57,983 bases of DNA, from positions 91,957 through 149,939 of the forward strand of contig NZ_JAERMK010000014.1 in the NCBI RefSeq assembly GCF_016918015.1. The letters run 5' to 3'. The notes under the pieces are model-generated. The model saw nothing but the letters and a program-made list of their open reading frames with translations, did no database searches and was not told the DNA's origin. The stretch is from Glycomyces sp. YM15 (GTDB lineage: Bacteria > Actinomycetota > Actinomycetes > Mycobacteriales > Micromonosporaceae). This document shows positions 24,854-34,973 of this stretch, in pieces (position 1 is the stretch's first letter; each line of letters opens with the position of its first letter). The position numbers were made by a program, and so were the translations under genes.

Positions 24854-25126
24854 GGCGACCTCCTCTCGGGCCATGATCGCGGTTTACCCGCCCCGGCGCC
24901 GGGTAATCGGCGGTACCGCGGCAGCGGCGGCCCCGATCGCGCAACCTGGAGGACACCTTCGCGCTCGGATCTCGCGGGCAGCCGCGCCTCGCCCGCCGGA
25001 GCGCCGCCGTGTCCGATTCACACCTGATTCGGACCCGCCGAACGCCCTTGGACCGCTCCCGCCGAGCCGCCGATCCACTTTGATCACGCATGGTGATTCC
25101 GTGATCGTGAGCGAATTTCAAGACGC
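24854..25126. other. Divergent promoter region with a dyad
   Basis: No gene is seen between the acidic-protein gene and ppk. GATCACG (25082-25088) and CGTGATC (25100-25106) form a 7-bp inverted repeat 21 bases before the PHO box; it may bind a second regulator. Confidence 0.4.
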
Positions 25127-25157
25127 GTTCACCGTGGGTTCACTTTCTTCGTTAACC
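25127..25157 (+). promoter_or_regulatory. PHO box (PhoP-binding direct repeats)
   Basis: Two contiguous 11-nt direct repeat units, GTTCACCGTGG (25127-25137) and GTTCACTTTCT (25138-25148), followed two bases later by GTTAACC (25151-25157). The Streptomyces PHO box is built of 11-nt units starting GTTCACC. The position, ending 10 bases before the ppk ATG, fits phosphate-starvation control of ppk. Confidence 0.82.
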
Positions 25158-25166
25158 TTGTGATGT

Positions 25167-27215
25167 ATGACGAATAGTGACCCTGTTCCCCTCGTTGACA
25201 CCGGTTTGCCGACCGACCGGTTCCTCGACCGCGAGGAGAGCTGGCTGCGGTTCAACGGCCGGGTGCTGCGCCTGGCCCAGTCCCCTGAACTGCCCCTCCT
25301 CGAACGGGTCAGGTTCCTCTCGATCTTCTCCAACAACCTCGACGAGTTCTTCATGGTCCGCGTCGCCGGGCTCATCCGCCGCCTCGCCACCGGCCTGCCC
25401 GTGCGCACCTCCTCCGGCCGCTCCCCCCATGCCGTCCTCACCCGCATCGCCGGCCTCGCGCACCAGCTGAGCATCGAGCACGCCGAGTACTTCCGCGACG
25501 AGATCGCCCCACTCCTCGCCAAGGAGGACATCGCGATCGTCCGCTGGGCCGACCTCGAGGACGCCGAGCAGGCCCGCATGCACGAGCTGTTCCGCACCCG
25601 CATCTACCCCGTGCTCACCCCGCTCGTCGTCGATCCCGCCCACCCCTTCCCCTACATCTCCGGCAAGTCCCTCAACCTCGCCGTCCAGGTCCACGACCCC
25701 CGCAACGGCACCACGCGCTTCGCCCGCGTCAAGGTCCCGGCCCTGCTCTCGCGCTTCATGGCCGTCGCGCCCGGCCGGTTCACACCGCTCGAGGACGTCA
25801 TCGCCGCGCACCTCGCGCAGCTGTTCCCCGGCATGGACGTCCTCGGGCACCACACGTTCCGCGTCACCCGCAACCAGGACCTCGAGATCGACGAGGACAT
25901 CACCGAGAACCTCCTCCAGACCCTCGAGCGCGAACTCCTGCGCCGCCGCTTCGGGCCCGTCGTGCGCCTCGAAGTGGAGGACACGATCGACCCGAAGGTC
26001 CTCGACCGGCTCATCGCCGAGCTCGGCGTCGACGAGCAGGTCGTCTACAAGTTGCCCGGCCCGCTCGACCTCGCCGGGCTCGACGCCATCGCCAACCTCG
26101 ACCGCAGCGAGTTGAAATACCCCCGGTTCCGGCCCTCCGAGAAGGTGCTGCCGCCCGACGCCGACCTGTTCGCCGTCATGCGCGACCGCGACGTCCTCGT
26201 GCACCACCCCTACGACTCGTTCACCGCCTCGGTCGAGCGGCTCATCGAGGAGGCCGCCGCGGACCCGAAGGTCCTCGCCATCAAGCAGACCCTGTACCGC
26301 ACCAGCGGCAAGTCCCCCATCGTGGACGCCCTCATCAGCGCCGCCGACGCCGGCAAGCAGGTCGTCGTCGTCGTGGAGCTCAAGGCCCGCTTCGACGAGC
26401 AGGCCAACATCGACTGGGCGCAGAAGCTCGAGCAGGCCGGCTGCCACGTCATGTACGGCATCGTCGGCCTCAAGACCCACTGCAAGCTCGCGCTGGTCGT
26501 GCGCCAGGAGACCGACGGGACGCTCCTGCGCTACAGCCACGTGGGCACCGGCAACTACCATCCGACCACCGCGCGGCTCTACGAGGACGTCGGCCTCCTC
26601 ACCACCGACCCGAAGGTCGGCGAGGACGTCAACGCCGTGTTCAACCACCTCACCGGCTTCTCCCGCGACGAGGACTTCCACCGGCTGCTCGTCGCCCCGC
26701 ACTCGCTGCGGCCCGGCCTGATCGAGCGGATCGAGCGCGAGATCGAGAACCACCGCAAGGGCCTGCCCGCGCGGATCCGGTTCAAGTGCAACTCGCTCAC
26801 CGACGAGGGCATCATCGACGCCCTGTACCGGGCCTCCCGGGCCGGCGTGCCCATCGACCTGTTCCTCCGCGGCATCTGCGCCCTGCGTCCCGGCGTCCCC
26901 GGCCTGTCGGAGACCATCCGGGTCAGGAGCGTCCTGGGGCGCTTCCTGGAACACTCACGGGTGTACGTGTTCGAGAACGGCGGCGACCCGGAAGTATGGT
27001 TGGGCAGCGCGGACCTCATGCACCGCAATCTCGACCGCCGGGTCGAGGTGCTCGTGCGAGTCGAGGGTGACGCCCACCGCGCGCAGCTGACCTCGCTGCT
27101 CGACCGCGGTATGGACGACGACATCCGGACCTGGAGGCTCGGCCCGCTGGGACTGTGGTCCCGGCAGCGGAGCGGGGGCGACCTCCAGGAACAACTCATG
27201 CAGGAGCACCGTTGA
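25167..27215 (+). CDS. ppk1: Polyphosphate kinase 1
   Basis: The 682-residue protein makes polyphosphate from ATP reversibly. The four-domain PPK1 layout is complete: N domain [16 protein letters not shown]; head domain; and two phospholipase-D-like C domains. These carry the autophosphorylated His in [16 protein letters not shown], the nucleotide-binding [13 protein letters not shown], and the late [20 protein letters not shown]. Length is normal for the family. The ATG at 25167 directly follows the PHO box, so PhoP probably regulates it. The stop overlaps the TTG of mutT1. Confidence 0.96.
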   Translation: MTNSDPVPLVDTGLPTDRFLDREESWLRFNGRVLRLAQSPELPLLERVRFLSIFSNNLDEFFMVRVAGLIRRLATGLPVRTSSGRSPHAVLTRIAGLAHQLSIEHAEYFRDEIAPLLAKEDIAIVRWADLEDAEQARMHELFRTRIYPVLTPLVVDPAHPFPYISGKSLNLAVQVHDPRNGTTRFARVKVPALLSRFMAVAPGRFTPLEDVIAAHLAQLFPGMDVLGHHTFRVTRNQDLEIDEDITENLLQTLERELLRRRFGPVVRLEVEDTIDPKVLDRLIAELGVDEQVVYKLPGPLDLAGLDAIANLDRSELKYPRFRPSEKVLPPDADLFAVMRDRDVLVHHPYDSFTASVERLIEEAAADPKVLAIKQTLYRTSGKSPIVDALISAADAGKQVVVVVELKARFDEQANIDWAQKLEQAGCHVMYGIVGLKTHCKLALVVRQETDGTLLRYSHVGTGNYHPTTARLYEDVGLLTTDPKVGEDVNAVFNHLTGFSRDEDFHRLLVAPHSLRPGLIERIEREIENHRKGLPARIRFKCNSLTDEGIIDALYRASRAGVPIDLFLRGICALRPGVPGLSETIRVRSVLGRFLEHSRVYVFENGGDPEVWLGSADLMHRNLDRRVEVLVRVEGDAHRAQLTSLLDRGMDDDIRTWRLGPLGLWSRQRSGGDLQEQLMQEHR

Positions 27216-28093
27216 CGCAACCCGAGATCTTCGCCGCCGGCGCCGTCCTCTGGCGCGAGGGCGAGGAGGGGCCCGAGCTGGCCCTCATCCACCGGCCCAA
27301 GTACGGCGACTGGACCTTTCCGAAAGGCAAGCTGAAGCGCGGCGAGCACCTGCTCGCGGCCGCGCAGCGCGAGGTCTTCGAGGAGACCGGCATCCGGCCG
27401 GTGCTCGGCCGCCCGCTCGCGCCCTCCTTCTACGACAAGGAGGGCAAGCTCAAGCGCGTCGACTACTGGTGCGCCACACCGGCCTCCGGCGACACCGTCG
27501 ACGAGGCCGTGGACCCGCGCGAGGTCGACGACCTCGAATGGGTCCCGCTCGCCGACGTCGCCGACCGGCTCACCCACGAACGCGACCAGCCGGTGCTGGA
27601 GGACTTCTCCCGGCAGCTCGCCCGCGAGACCGTGCCGCTGATCTTCGTCCGGCACGCCATCGCGATGTCCAAAGCGGACTGGTTCGACCAGGACGAGCTG
27701 CGGCCCTTGAACCAGCGCGGCCGCGAACGCGCCCAGCAGCTCGAGGTCCTGCTCGCCGCCTATCCGGCGGGCGCGGCCTACAGCGCCTCGAGCGCCCGCT
27801 GCATGGAGACGCTGCTGCCGTACTGCGCCGCCGAGGGCGTCGCGGTGAGCGGCCTGCCCGAGTTCACCTTGGGCACCAGCAAACCCGCCGAGGTCGCCGC
27901 CCGCCTGGACGAGATCGTCGCCTCGGGGAAGCCCGCGGTCATCTGCGGCCACGGCGAGCACATCGACGAGATGATCACCTACGTGAGCAACCGCCTCGGC
28001 ACACCGGTCTCGCTGGCCCCCTTGGAGAAGGGTGCTTTCCTGGTCTTCCACACCGCGGACGGCGCGGTCGTGGCGACCGAGCATCACGCCTGA
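27212..28093 (+). CDS. mutT1: MutT1-like NUDIX hydrolase fused to histidine phosphatase
   Basis: The 293-residue product starts at TTG, overlapping the ppk stop (TTGA). The N-terminal NUDIX domain has its box in [20 protein letters not shown] followed by FEETGI. The C-terminal histidine-phosphatase domain starts with [12 protein letters not shown] and ends with [12 protein letters not shown]. In mycobacteria this two-domain enzyme removes 8-oxo-dGTP and 8-oxo-GTP and lies beside ppk1, exactly as here. It guards nucleotide pools against oxidation. The coupling to ppk suggests one mRNA. Confidence 0.9.
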   Translation: MTQPEIFAAGAVLWREGEEGPELALIHRPKYGDWTFPKGKLKRGEHLLAAAQREVFEETGIRPVLGRPLAPSFYDKEGKLKRVDYWCATPASGDTVDEAVDPREVDDLEWVPLADVADRLTHERDQPVLEDFSRQLARETVPLIFVRHAIAMSKADWFDQDELRPLNQRGRERAQQLEVLLAAYPAGAAYSASSARCMETLLPYCAAEGVAVSGLPEFTLGTSKPAEVAARLDEIVASGKPAVICGHGEHIDEMITYVSNRLGTPVSLAPLEKGAFLVFHTADGAVVATEHHA

Positions 28094-28190
28094 GACGCTC
28101 GAACGAACTGTCGGTTTTCCGACAAACGCGCGTCATCCGGGGTCACCACTCGTTTCTCAGGGGAACCACGAAACGAAGGGAATCCCCCCG

Positions 28191-28830
28191 ATGCCGGGCG
28201 AGGCACACGAACTCATCGTGCAGGCGATCCAGGACGAGCCGCTGACGGCGGCTTGGCTGATGGACCTCGCGGACAAGGACCGACGGGTATCGGTATGCAC
28301 CGGTGCCCAGACGCGTTCGACCTCGGTCGGCTCCATGGGAAGGACCGAGCGGCGGGCCGATGTCGTCGTGATCCTGTCGTTCCCGAATGAGGACGACAGG
28401 ATCGTGATCATCGAGGTCCAGAACGAATGGAAGGACGAGAAGCACTTCCGGTTGCCGGGCTCTATGACCCGTGCTTTCGAGGACCACCACCATCGAACCA
28501 GGGCGAGCGGCCGATTACATCAAGCATCTGCTCACGATCCTGGAAGACGAGCTCGCCCGAATGCTGGAGGAACTCATGCGCACGCAGACCCGCCCGTACC
28601 ACTCCGAATACAGCGACAGCCTGCGACTCGAAGGCCGCGAAGCAGGCCGCGAAGAAGGCGCCGTCCTGCAGTCGCGGCGAATCCTCATCACCATGCTCGA
28701 GGCCACACAGACCGGTATCACGGCCGAGCAGCGTGAGCGAATCGAAGCCTCGATCGACCTCCAGGAACTCGAAGCCTGGATCACCAAGTTCATCGCGTCC
28801 GGCTCGGCAACAGGTCTTTTCGATGAGTAG
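28191..28830 (+). pseudogene. Rpn-like nuclease (PD-(D/E)XK) gene, internally deleted and frameshifted
   Basis: The first frame (from ATG 28191, with AAGGGA before it) gives an N-terminal part, AHELIVQAIQDEP and RRADVVVILSFP...IIEVQNEWKDEKHF, that resembles the actinobacterial Rpn/DUF4351-type nuclease family, with E-x-Q as the catalytic core. The coding then moves to another frame near 28470-28500, continuing with DYIKHLLTILEDELARMLEEL, YHSEYSDSLRLEGREAGREEG and ERIEASIDLQELEAWITKF, the family's C-terminal part. About 130 residues of the usual middle are missing. The nuclease is therefore most likely inactive. Confidence 0.65.
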
Positions 28831-29044
28831 CGGGTTGATCCGCTATGACGGAAGCACCGAGGAGACGAGGGCGCAGGGTCTCATGGACCTCACCCGCGCG
28901 CTCGTGTTGAAGTTCTGGGCCGAAGGATTCCTCGACGACATCTCACCCGAGCGCGTCAAGGCCTGCACCGACCAGAGTCAGCTCGATACCTGGCTCAGAT
29001 CGGCGGAGAGCAGGTTCTTCAAACCCGAGGCCTCGGAAGACTGA
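28823..29044 (+). pseudogene. Second C-terminal fragment of an Rpn-like protein
   Basis: The 73-codon frame contains LKFWAEGFLDDISPERVKACTDQSQLDTWLRSAESRFF, which parallels the end of the preceding decayed gene (ERIEASIDLQELEAWITKF). It begins within the last codons of that frame (ATGAGTAG). It is probably the remnant of a second, tandem family member. No other part of that member is present before the G/C tract at 29053. Confidence 0.5.
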
Positions 29045-29052
29045 CAATCGGC

Positions 29053-29184
29053 CGCGGGGGGGGGGGCCCCCGGGGGGGGGGGGGCCCCGCCCCCCGCCCG
29101 GGGGGGGGGGGGGGGGGGGGGGCGCGTCCCCACCCCACCGCGCGGCGCGCGGGGCGCCCCCGGGGGGCGGCCCCCCCCCCCCGC
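29053..29184. other. G/C homopolymer low-complexity tract
   Basis: Runs of 8 to 22 G or C dominate. It resembles 1-78 in texture, and both end in a GCGGCCGC motif. Real chromosomal sequence of this composition is very unusual. The most likely explanation is a joined or poorly sequenced spot, so the linkage of 29044 to 29209 is uncertain. Confidence 0.75.
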
Positions 29185-29208
29185 GGCCGCTCAGTGCGGT
29201 CGTCTCGT

Positions 29209-32200
29209 CTAGCGGGCCAGGCGGATCGTGTCGATGTAGATGCCTCCGGTGCGGAAGACCAGGTAGAGGTCCTGCGTGCCTTCGGCGTTCTGGAGCGGGG
29301 CGCTCACTTCGGTGAAGGACTGGAAGCCCGCCGTCTTCGGGACCTCGACCTCGGCGAGGAGGGGCCCGTCAGGGGCTGCGGCCCGGACCTCGATCACGGG
29401 GTCGGCGAGGTCGGCCCAGTCGGCCGTCGTGGTGGCGGTGCGGAGCTCAATGCTCTGGGCGCCGTCCAGGACCGCCTTGGTGAAGCCCACATGGCTGCCC
29501 GCGCGGCGCGAGCCGGTCGAATGGTAGCCGCCCTCGCGCTTGAGGGTGTTGCGCTTCGCGACCTCCCAGTAAGTGAGGCCTTCGGCGATCGTCGCCTTCT
29601 CCCAGACGTTGGCGGTCTCGGAGAGGTCGAGCTCGGCGATGGTCTCGCCCTCGATGCGGACCTCGGCCTCCGGGCCCCCGCTGTCGGTGCCGACACCGAA
29701 CGTGTAGACGCCGGTCTCCACGATGCGCTCGCCGCGCACCACGTCCCAGACGAACAGGGACTGCGGGTCGACCTCGATCTCGACGCGGCGGGTCTCACCG
29801 GGCTCGATGCCCCGGGCGCGGGCGAAGCCCGCGAGCTGGGTCCCGGGGACGCGGTCGCCGTAAGCGGATTCGGCGATGCTCGCGAAGAGCAGTACGACCT
29901 CGTCCGAGGTCCGCTCGCCCGCGTTCGTGATGTCCACCGTGGCGGTGAACCGCTCCGTGGCGTCCGCAGTCGACGGCATCTGCAGGTCGCCGTACTCGAA
30001 GTCGGTGTAGCTCAGGCCGTGCCCGAAGCCGTAGATCGCCTCGGCCTTCGAGTAGCGGTAGGTCAGTCCGGCGCTGATGACGTCGTATTCGAGCATGTCG
30101 ACGTCGCTGACCCGGAAGGCCTCCGAGCGCGGGCCCGCCTTCGGGAGCGAGGACGTGTCCGGCAGCCAGGTCGAGGTGAGGCGCCCGGCCGGCGAGTAGT
30201 CGCCCGCGAGGGCCTCGGCCAGGGCGGCGCCGACGGCCTGCCCGGCGTGGGAGGTGTAGAGGATCGCGGCCACGTTGGGGTCGGCGTCGATGTCGCCGAT
30301 CGCCAAGGGGTAGGCCGAGACCACGACCACGATGGTGCGCCCGGGCTTGGCGGCGGCGACTTCGCGGACGAGGTCGGCCTGGCGCGGGGCGAGGTCGAGG
30401 CCGGGCCGGTCGAAGCATTCGCGGGCGTTGACCATCGGGTGGTTGCCGACGAACACGAGGGCCCAGTCCGCTTCGGCCGCAAGGGCGGCGGCGGCTTCGG
30501 GGCCGTTCTCGATGAGCGTCTCGGTGAGGATCGGGTCGGACGGGCCCTTGGCGAGCGGCAGTGAGCCGTCCTCGGCGAGGCGCACGTGGTACGGGCCGTC
30601 GGCTTCGGCGGAGACGTGGTTGACGCCGAAGAGCTCGACCTTGTCGCCCGCGGGACGGTAATGGAGGTTCTGGTGGGTGAACCAGGCGTCGCCGTCCTCC
30701 ATCTCGGTCTCGGTGGCGACGAGGATCGGCCCGCCGCCGCCGGAGGCGCCGGCCTGGTTCTCGAACGTGGCCGGGCCGTCGTTCCGCTGCAGCAAGTTCG
30801 CCTGGACGAACTTGCCGGTGGCGTTGTGGCGGAACATGTGCTGCTCGTGCGCCCAGTCCCAGACCTCGAAGGTCTCGGTGTCGCCCAGGGTGTCCGCGCT
30901 CGCGACGAGCACCCCGTTGTCGGCGACGTTGACGTAGCGGCCGCCGACCTGCCAGGCGACGGTGTCGTTGCCGCTGTGGTGGGTCACGGAGCCGAAGCGC
31001 TCGCGAAGGGCCTGGAGCGGGCTGGGGCGGCGCTCGGCGGGGACGGTGGGGCTGTAGAAGTCGCGGAGGTTGAGGTCGGCGAGCGGGCCGACGACGGCGA
31101 TGCTCGCGGTCTCGGGCAGCGGCAGTGCGGCATCGGTGTTCTTGAGCAGCACGAGCTGCTCTTGAGCGGCGCGATGCGCGAGCGCGATGGCCTCGGGCCG
31201 GTCCTGCGGGTGCGGGTCGGCCGGGATCAGGTTGTACTCGCAGGCGTCGCCGTCGAGTTTGCCGGTGCGGACGAGGAAGTGGAGCCAGTCCCGCACCGAT
31301 CGCTCCACATGCGACATGTTCACGCCGAGCACCCCGCGCCGCACGGCCTCGCCCGCGTTCGGGACGAACGGCAGCTCGGAGCCGTCGTGGAAGTGGCTGA
31401 CGCCGGCGAGGAGCATCAGGGCCGAGGCGTACACGCCGTTCTCTTCAGTGTCGATCGCGCGGCCCTCTTCGGCCGCGAGGGCCGTCGGGTAGGGCACGTC
31501 GCCGCGCGGGTCGACCTGCCAGGTGTCCCAGGGCTCGCCCTTGGTGGTGTGCAGGTTGACGCCGTCCCAGCCGTCGGGCAGGAAGAAGAACACGCCGTCC
31601 CGGGTCCATTCGGAGCGCAGCGTCTCCATGATCGGCGAGATGATCGAGGGCACGCCGTTGACGTTGTTGTAGGCGGTCATCGCGCCCATCACGGCGCCCG
31701 CTTCCACGGGCATCCGGTACGGCACGACCTGGTACTCGTGGAAGGCGCGCACGCCCATGGACGCGGAGCTCTGCGAGCGGTGCCACTCGTGGTTGTAGCC
31801 GAGGAAGTGCTTCATCTGCGTGAAGGTCTTGACGTACTCGGGGTGGCGCCCGCGCAGGCCCCAGGCGTACGCGGTGGTCATGGCGCCAACGTGGAGGGGG
31901 TCCTCGCCGAAGCCCTCCTCGAAGCGCCCGGCGAGGGGGTTGGAGCGGATGTCGGCCACCGGGCCGAACGAGGCGTACACGTCGGTGTCGCGGGCGCGCA
32001 CCTCGTGGGCGACGGCGGCGCCGATGGCCTCCATGAGTTCCGTGTCCCAGGTCGCGCCCAGACCGATGGCCTGCGGGAAGAACGTGGCGTCGGGCTTCTT
32101 GCCGGAGCTGTGCAGGACCTCGTTGAACTCGTTGGTGAGCCCGGGGAGGGTGTTGCCGTCGGCGAGGACGGTCTCGGGCACGCCGTTGAGGCACGCGAGC

Positions 32201-32286
32201 TTCTGCTCGTCCGTCATGAGGGCGAGGATCGCCTCCACGCGTTCGGTGACTGGCCTGGTCGGGTCGAGGTACACGGGAGCGGTCAT
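29209..32286 (-). CDS. Glycoside hydrolase family 3 enzyme with inserted beta-trefoil-like and CBM6-like domains
   Basis: The 1025-residue enzyme starts at the ATG at 32286 after AGGACGAGC; the earlier frame start at 32322 lacks a site. The N-terminal GH3 barrel has MKHFLGYNHEWHRSQS and WTRDGVFFFLPDGWDG, where the expected nucleophile SDW has become PDGW. An insert at about 430-590 (VADNGVLVASADTLGDTETF, FRHNATGKFVQANL, FVNHLHYR-like strands) looks like a fascin-type beta-trefoil. The GH3 C domain and fibronectin-like domain follow (IYGFGHGLSYTDF). A C-terminal CBM6-like module ends LYLVFRTGGIYIDTIRL. No signal peptide is present, so it is probably cytosolic and acts on imported oligosaccharide. 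Confidence 0.85.
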   Translation of the reverse strand: MTAPVYLDPTRPVTERVEAILALMTDEQKLACLNGVPETVLADGNTLPGLTNEFNEVLHSSGKKPDATFFPQAIGLGATWDTELMEAIGAAVAHEVRARDTDVYASFGPVADIRSNPLAGRFEEGFGEDPLHVGAMTTAYAWGLRGRHPEYVKTFTQMKHFLGYNHEWHRSQSSASMGVRAFHEYQVVPYRMPVEAGAVMGAMTAYNNVNGVPSIISPIMETLRSEWTRDGVFFFLPDGWDGVNLHTTKGEPWDTWQVDPRGDVPYPTALAAEEGRAIDTEENGVYASALMLLAGVSHFHDGSELPFVPNAGEAVRRGVLGVNMSHVERSVRDWLHFLVRTGKLDGDACEYNLIPADPHPQDRPEAIALAHRAAQEQLVLLKNTDAALPLPETASIAVVGPLADLNLRDFYSPTVPAERRPSPLQALRERFGSVTHHSGNDTVAWQVGGRYVNVADNGVLVASADTLGDTETFEVWDWAHEQHMFRHNATGKFVQANLLQRNDGPATFENQAGASGGGGPILVATETEMEDGDAWFTHQNLHYRPAGDKVELFGVNHVSAEADGPYHVRLAEDGSLPLAKGPSDPILTETLIENGPEAAAALAAEADWALVFVGNHPMVNARECFDRPGLDLAPRQADLVREVAAAKPGRTIVVVVSAYPLAIGDIDADPNVAAILYTSHAGQAVGAALAEALAGDYSPAGRLTSTWLPDTSSLPKAGPRSEAFRVSDVDMLEYDVISAGLTYRYSKAEAIYGFGHGLSYTDFEYGDLQMPSTADATERFTATVDITNAGERTSDEVVLLFASIAESAYGDRVPGTQLAGFARARGIEPGETRRVEIEVDPQSLFVWDVVRGERIVETGVYTFGVGTDSGGPEAEVRIEGETIAELDLSETANVWEKATIAEGLTYWEVAKRNTLKREGGYHSTGSRRAGSHVGFTKAVLDGAQSIELRTATTTADWADLADPVIEVRAAAPDGPLLAEVEVPKTAGFQSFTEVSAPLQNAEGTQDLYLVFRTGGIYIDTIRLAR

Positions 32287-32327
32287 GCTCGTCCTATCGG
32301 TCGGAGTCTGTACCCACGACATTACGA

Positions 32328-32368
32328 CGGACGACCAGACAAATTCAAGTCGGTATCCCGGTCGTCCG
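32328..32368. promoter_or_regulatory. 9-bp inverted repeat between divergent GH3 and Hsp70-like genes
   Basis: CGGACGACC (32328-32336) is exactly inverted as GGTCGTCCG (32360-32368), spacer 23 bases. It lies between the two start codons and could be bound by one regulator acting on either gene, or by a LacI/TetR-type repressor of the GH3 gene. Confidence 0.5.
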
Positions 32369-32417
32369 CACCTGCGCTGGCCGACCGCTTCCCCGCCGGT
32401 TCGTTACGATTCCTCTC

Positions 32418-34973
32418 ATGAGCCCCGGCCCCCAAGGAACATCGCTCGGCGTCGATTTCGGCACCTCGCACACCATCGCGGTCGTCCGCCGCGCCGACGG
32501 GAGCCTGCGCCCGCTCCTGTTCGACGGGGCGCCGCTGATGCCCTCGGCGGTGTGCGCCGACGCCGACGGCGGCCTGCTCGTGGGCCGCGACGCCGTCCAC
32601 GCGGGCCGACGCCACCCCGAGCGCTTCGAACCGAACCCCAAGCGCCTCATCGACCGGCCCTCGACGCTGCTGGGCGCGCGCGAGTACCCGATCGCGGACC
32701 TCATCGCGGCGGTCCTGGACGCGGTCGCCGCGGAATGCCGCCGCGTCGTCGGCCAGCCCTCGCAGGTCACGCTCACCGTGCCCGCCGAGTGGGGGCCAGC
32801 GCGCCGCCAGGTGATCGAGGACGCCGCCGCCCGCTCCGGCCTCGGCCAGGTGCGGCTCGTGCCCGAACCGGTCGCCGCCGCCACGTACTACGCGGAGGCG
32901 CTCAAGCACCGCATGGCCGTCGGATCCTCCATTGTGGTCTACGACCTCGGCGCGGGCACCTTCGACGCGAGCGTGGTGCGCCGCACCGAGCACGGCTTCA
33001 CCACCGTGGCCCTCGACGGCCGGAGCGACCTGGGCGGCTTGGACATCGACGCCGCCCTCATCGAGCACCTCGGCACGACCTACGGCGACCGCGAGGGCTG
33101 GAAGCGTCTCGTCATTCCCTCCACTGTGGAAGAGCGACGGTACTTCCGCGAGTTCCAGGAGGAGGTGCGCGGCGCCAAGGAACGGCTCTCGCGCCACCAG
33201 CAATCGGACATCTCGATCCCGCTCCTCGACGTCGAAGCCCACCTGACGCGCACCGAGCTCGAGCAGATCGCCCACCCGCACCTCGAACAGACCATCCGCG
33301 TCACCCAGGCCGTCATCCGCGCCGCCGGGCTCGACATGGCCGCCAGCGCGGGCGTGTTCCTCGTGGGCGGCGCGAGCCGGATGCCACTGGTGGGCACCAT
33401 GCTCCACCGCGCGCTCGGCTCGGCGCCCACCGTGCTCGACCAGCCCGAGGTCGTCGTCGCCGAAGGCAGCGTCCTGTGGACGCAGGCCGGGGGGCACCAC
33501 ACCACGTTCCCGATCCAGCGGACGCCGCAGCGGGGATACAGCCCCGTCGCGCCGGTCACGCCGGCGATCGCGAACCTCGCACCGCCCTCGCCGCAGACCG
33601 CCCCCGCGCTGCAGGCCCCGCCGCAGACCGCGCCGACCCCGGTCTACCTGCCGGCGCCGCCGTACGCACCGTCCCCTCAGGATGAACGGACCGCACCCGC
33701 CGCGCCGCGACCGGAACCGAGCCCGACCCGGCACGACCTGCCGCCGCAGACGCGCCCCGCGCAGTTCACCCCGCCCGTGTCCGTCGAGGCCGACGACCCT
33801 GAACCGCCGCGCACCGAGGAGGAACGCCAGCGCGCCAAGAGGATCGGCCGCCGCGGGGTCATCGCGTTCGTCCTCGTCGACATCCTCATCATCGCGGGCC
33901 TGGTCTGGTACTTCAACCCGAACCGCGCCGAGGACGGGGAACCGTTCGGGGACGGCTTCGACAACCGCGAGCCCACCGTCAGCGCGTTCGAGCCGAGCTG
34001 GTCCACGGTCGAGGCGGGCACGCTCCTGGCGAGCATCGACGGCACCCACGACGGCACCGTCGAATCCGTGGCGTTCCTCGACGGTTCCAGCGGCCCGCAA
34101 CTGTTCTCCAGCGGCGCTGACGGCTCCATCGAGCAGTGGGACCTGTTGTCGGGAACGCTGATCGACGAGCACTGGCCCGAGACGGACATCGGGGACCTGT
34201 GGCCCGCCTTCGATTCCTCCGGCGAAGCGATCATGGTCGCGGTCACCGTGGATCACGAGCCGTGGGTGTGGCGGCCGGACACCGGGGAGTTCCTGCCCGC
34301 CGGGACACCCGAGATGGTCGGCGAGGGTGCGCAGGTGGACTTCATCCGCATCGGCTACAACGAAGGCGCCCCCGCGCTCGGCCTGCTGAACAAGGACGAG
34401 TTCGAGCTCTTCGACCTGGAGACCGAGTCCACGATCGCCCACTTCCCCGTCCCCGACGGGTACGGCTACCCGCGGTTCTTCACCTACTCCGGCGGTCGGG
34501 ACTCCGAACTCGTGGCCTTTGACGGGAACCGGGAGCTCGACATCGTCAACCCGTTCGGCGGGGAGGTCAACGGCGCGCCCTTCACCTCCGCGGACTGGGC
34601 GGGCGGCTCCATCGGGGCGTTCACCGTCGTCTACTACATCGGCACGCCGTATGCGATGGTCTACGGCGACGACGGCAGGCTGCACTTCTGGGACCTCAAT
34701 GCCCAGGAGTCGTCCTGGCTGGTCCCGTACCACGACGCAGCGGCGGAGTTCCATTTCGAGATGGCGGAGACCCCGCAGGGGGCGACGCTGCTGTCGATCG
34801 ACTCCGACGGCGTCGGTCAGGCCTTGAGCGCCGACGCATCGGATACCGTTTACTTCGAGGCGCCTGACGACGGGGTCCCGACAGAGTTGGCGCTGGTCAC
34901 GATCGACGGGCTCGACTACGCGGTGACCGGCGACGACCAAGGCAACATCCGATTCTGGAGTCTGGGGAATTGA
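32418..34973 (+). CDS. Membrane-spanning Hsp70-like ATPase fused to an extracytoplasmic beta-propeller-like domain
   Basis: The 851-residue protein has an N-terminal actin-fold ATPase (about 1-355) with Hsp70 phosphate loops LGVDFGTSHTIAVV and VVYDLGAGTFDASVV and adenosine motif VFLVGGASRMPLV. No substrate-binding Hsp70 domain follows. Instead there is a proline-rich linker (about 365-465), one membrane helix (about 479-500, FVLVDILIIAGLVWYF) and an external domain with WD-like blades (QLFSSGADGSIEQWDLLSG, MVYGDDGRLHFWDLNAQ, VTGDDQGNIRFWSLGN). The ATPase would be cytosolic and the propeller outside. The gene overlaps the next by 4 bases. Confidence 0.85.
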   Translation: MSPGPQGTSLGVDFGTSHTIAVVRRADGSLRPLLFDGAPLMPSAVCADADGGLLVGRDAVHAGRRHPERFEPNPKRLIDRPSTLLGAREYPIADLIAAVLDAVAAECRRVVGQPSQVTLTVPAEWGPARRQVIEDAAARSGLGQVRLVPEPVAAATYYAEALKHRMAVGSSIVVYDLGAGTFDASVVRRTEHGFTTVALDGRSDLGGLDIDAALIEHLGTTYGDREGWKRLVIPSTVEERRYFREFQEEVRGAKERLSRHQQSDISIPLLDVEAHLTRTELEQIAHPHLEQTIRVTQAVIRAAGLDMAASAGVFLVGGASRMPLVGTMLHRALGSAPTVLDQPEVVVAEGSVLWTQAGGHHTTFPIQRTPQRGYSPVAPVTPAIANLAPPSPQTAPALQAPPQTAPTPVYLPAPPYAPSPQDERTAPAAPRPEPSPTRHDLPPQTRPAQFTPPVSVEADDPEPPRTEEERQRAKRIGRRGVIAFVLVDILIIAGLVWYFNPNRAEDGEPFGDGFDNREPTVSAFEPSWSTVEAGTLLASIDGTHDGTVESVAFLDGSSGPQLFSSGADGSIEQWDLLSGTLIDEHWPETDIGDLWPAFDSSGEAIMVAVTVDHEPWVWRPDTGEFLPAGTPEMVGEGAQVDFIRIGYNEGAPALGLLNKDEFELFDLETESTIAHFPVPDGYGYPRFFTYSGGRDSELVAFDGNRELDIVNPFGGEVNGAPFTSADWAGGSIGAFTVVYYIGTPYAMVYGDDGRLHFWDLNAQESSWLVPYHDAAAEFHFEMAETPQGATLLSIDSDGVGQALSADASDTVYFEAPDDGVPTELALVTIDGLDYAVTGDDQGNIRFWSLGN

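Noticed and set aside
25152..26954. A 600-codon open frame antisense to ppk1
   Set aside because: Arises from G+C-rich third positions of ppk1; no start signals or recognisable domains.
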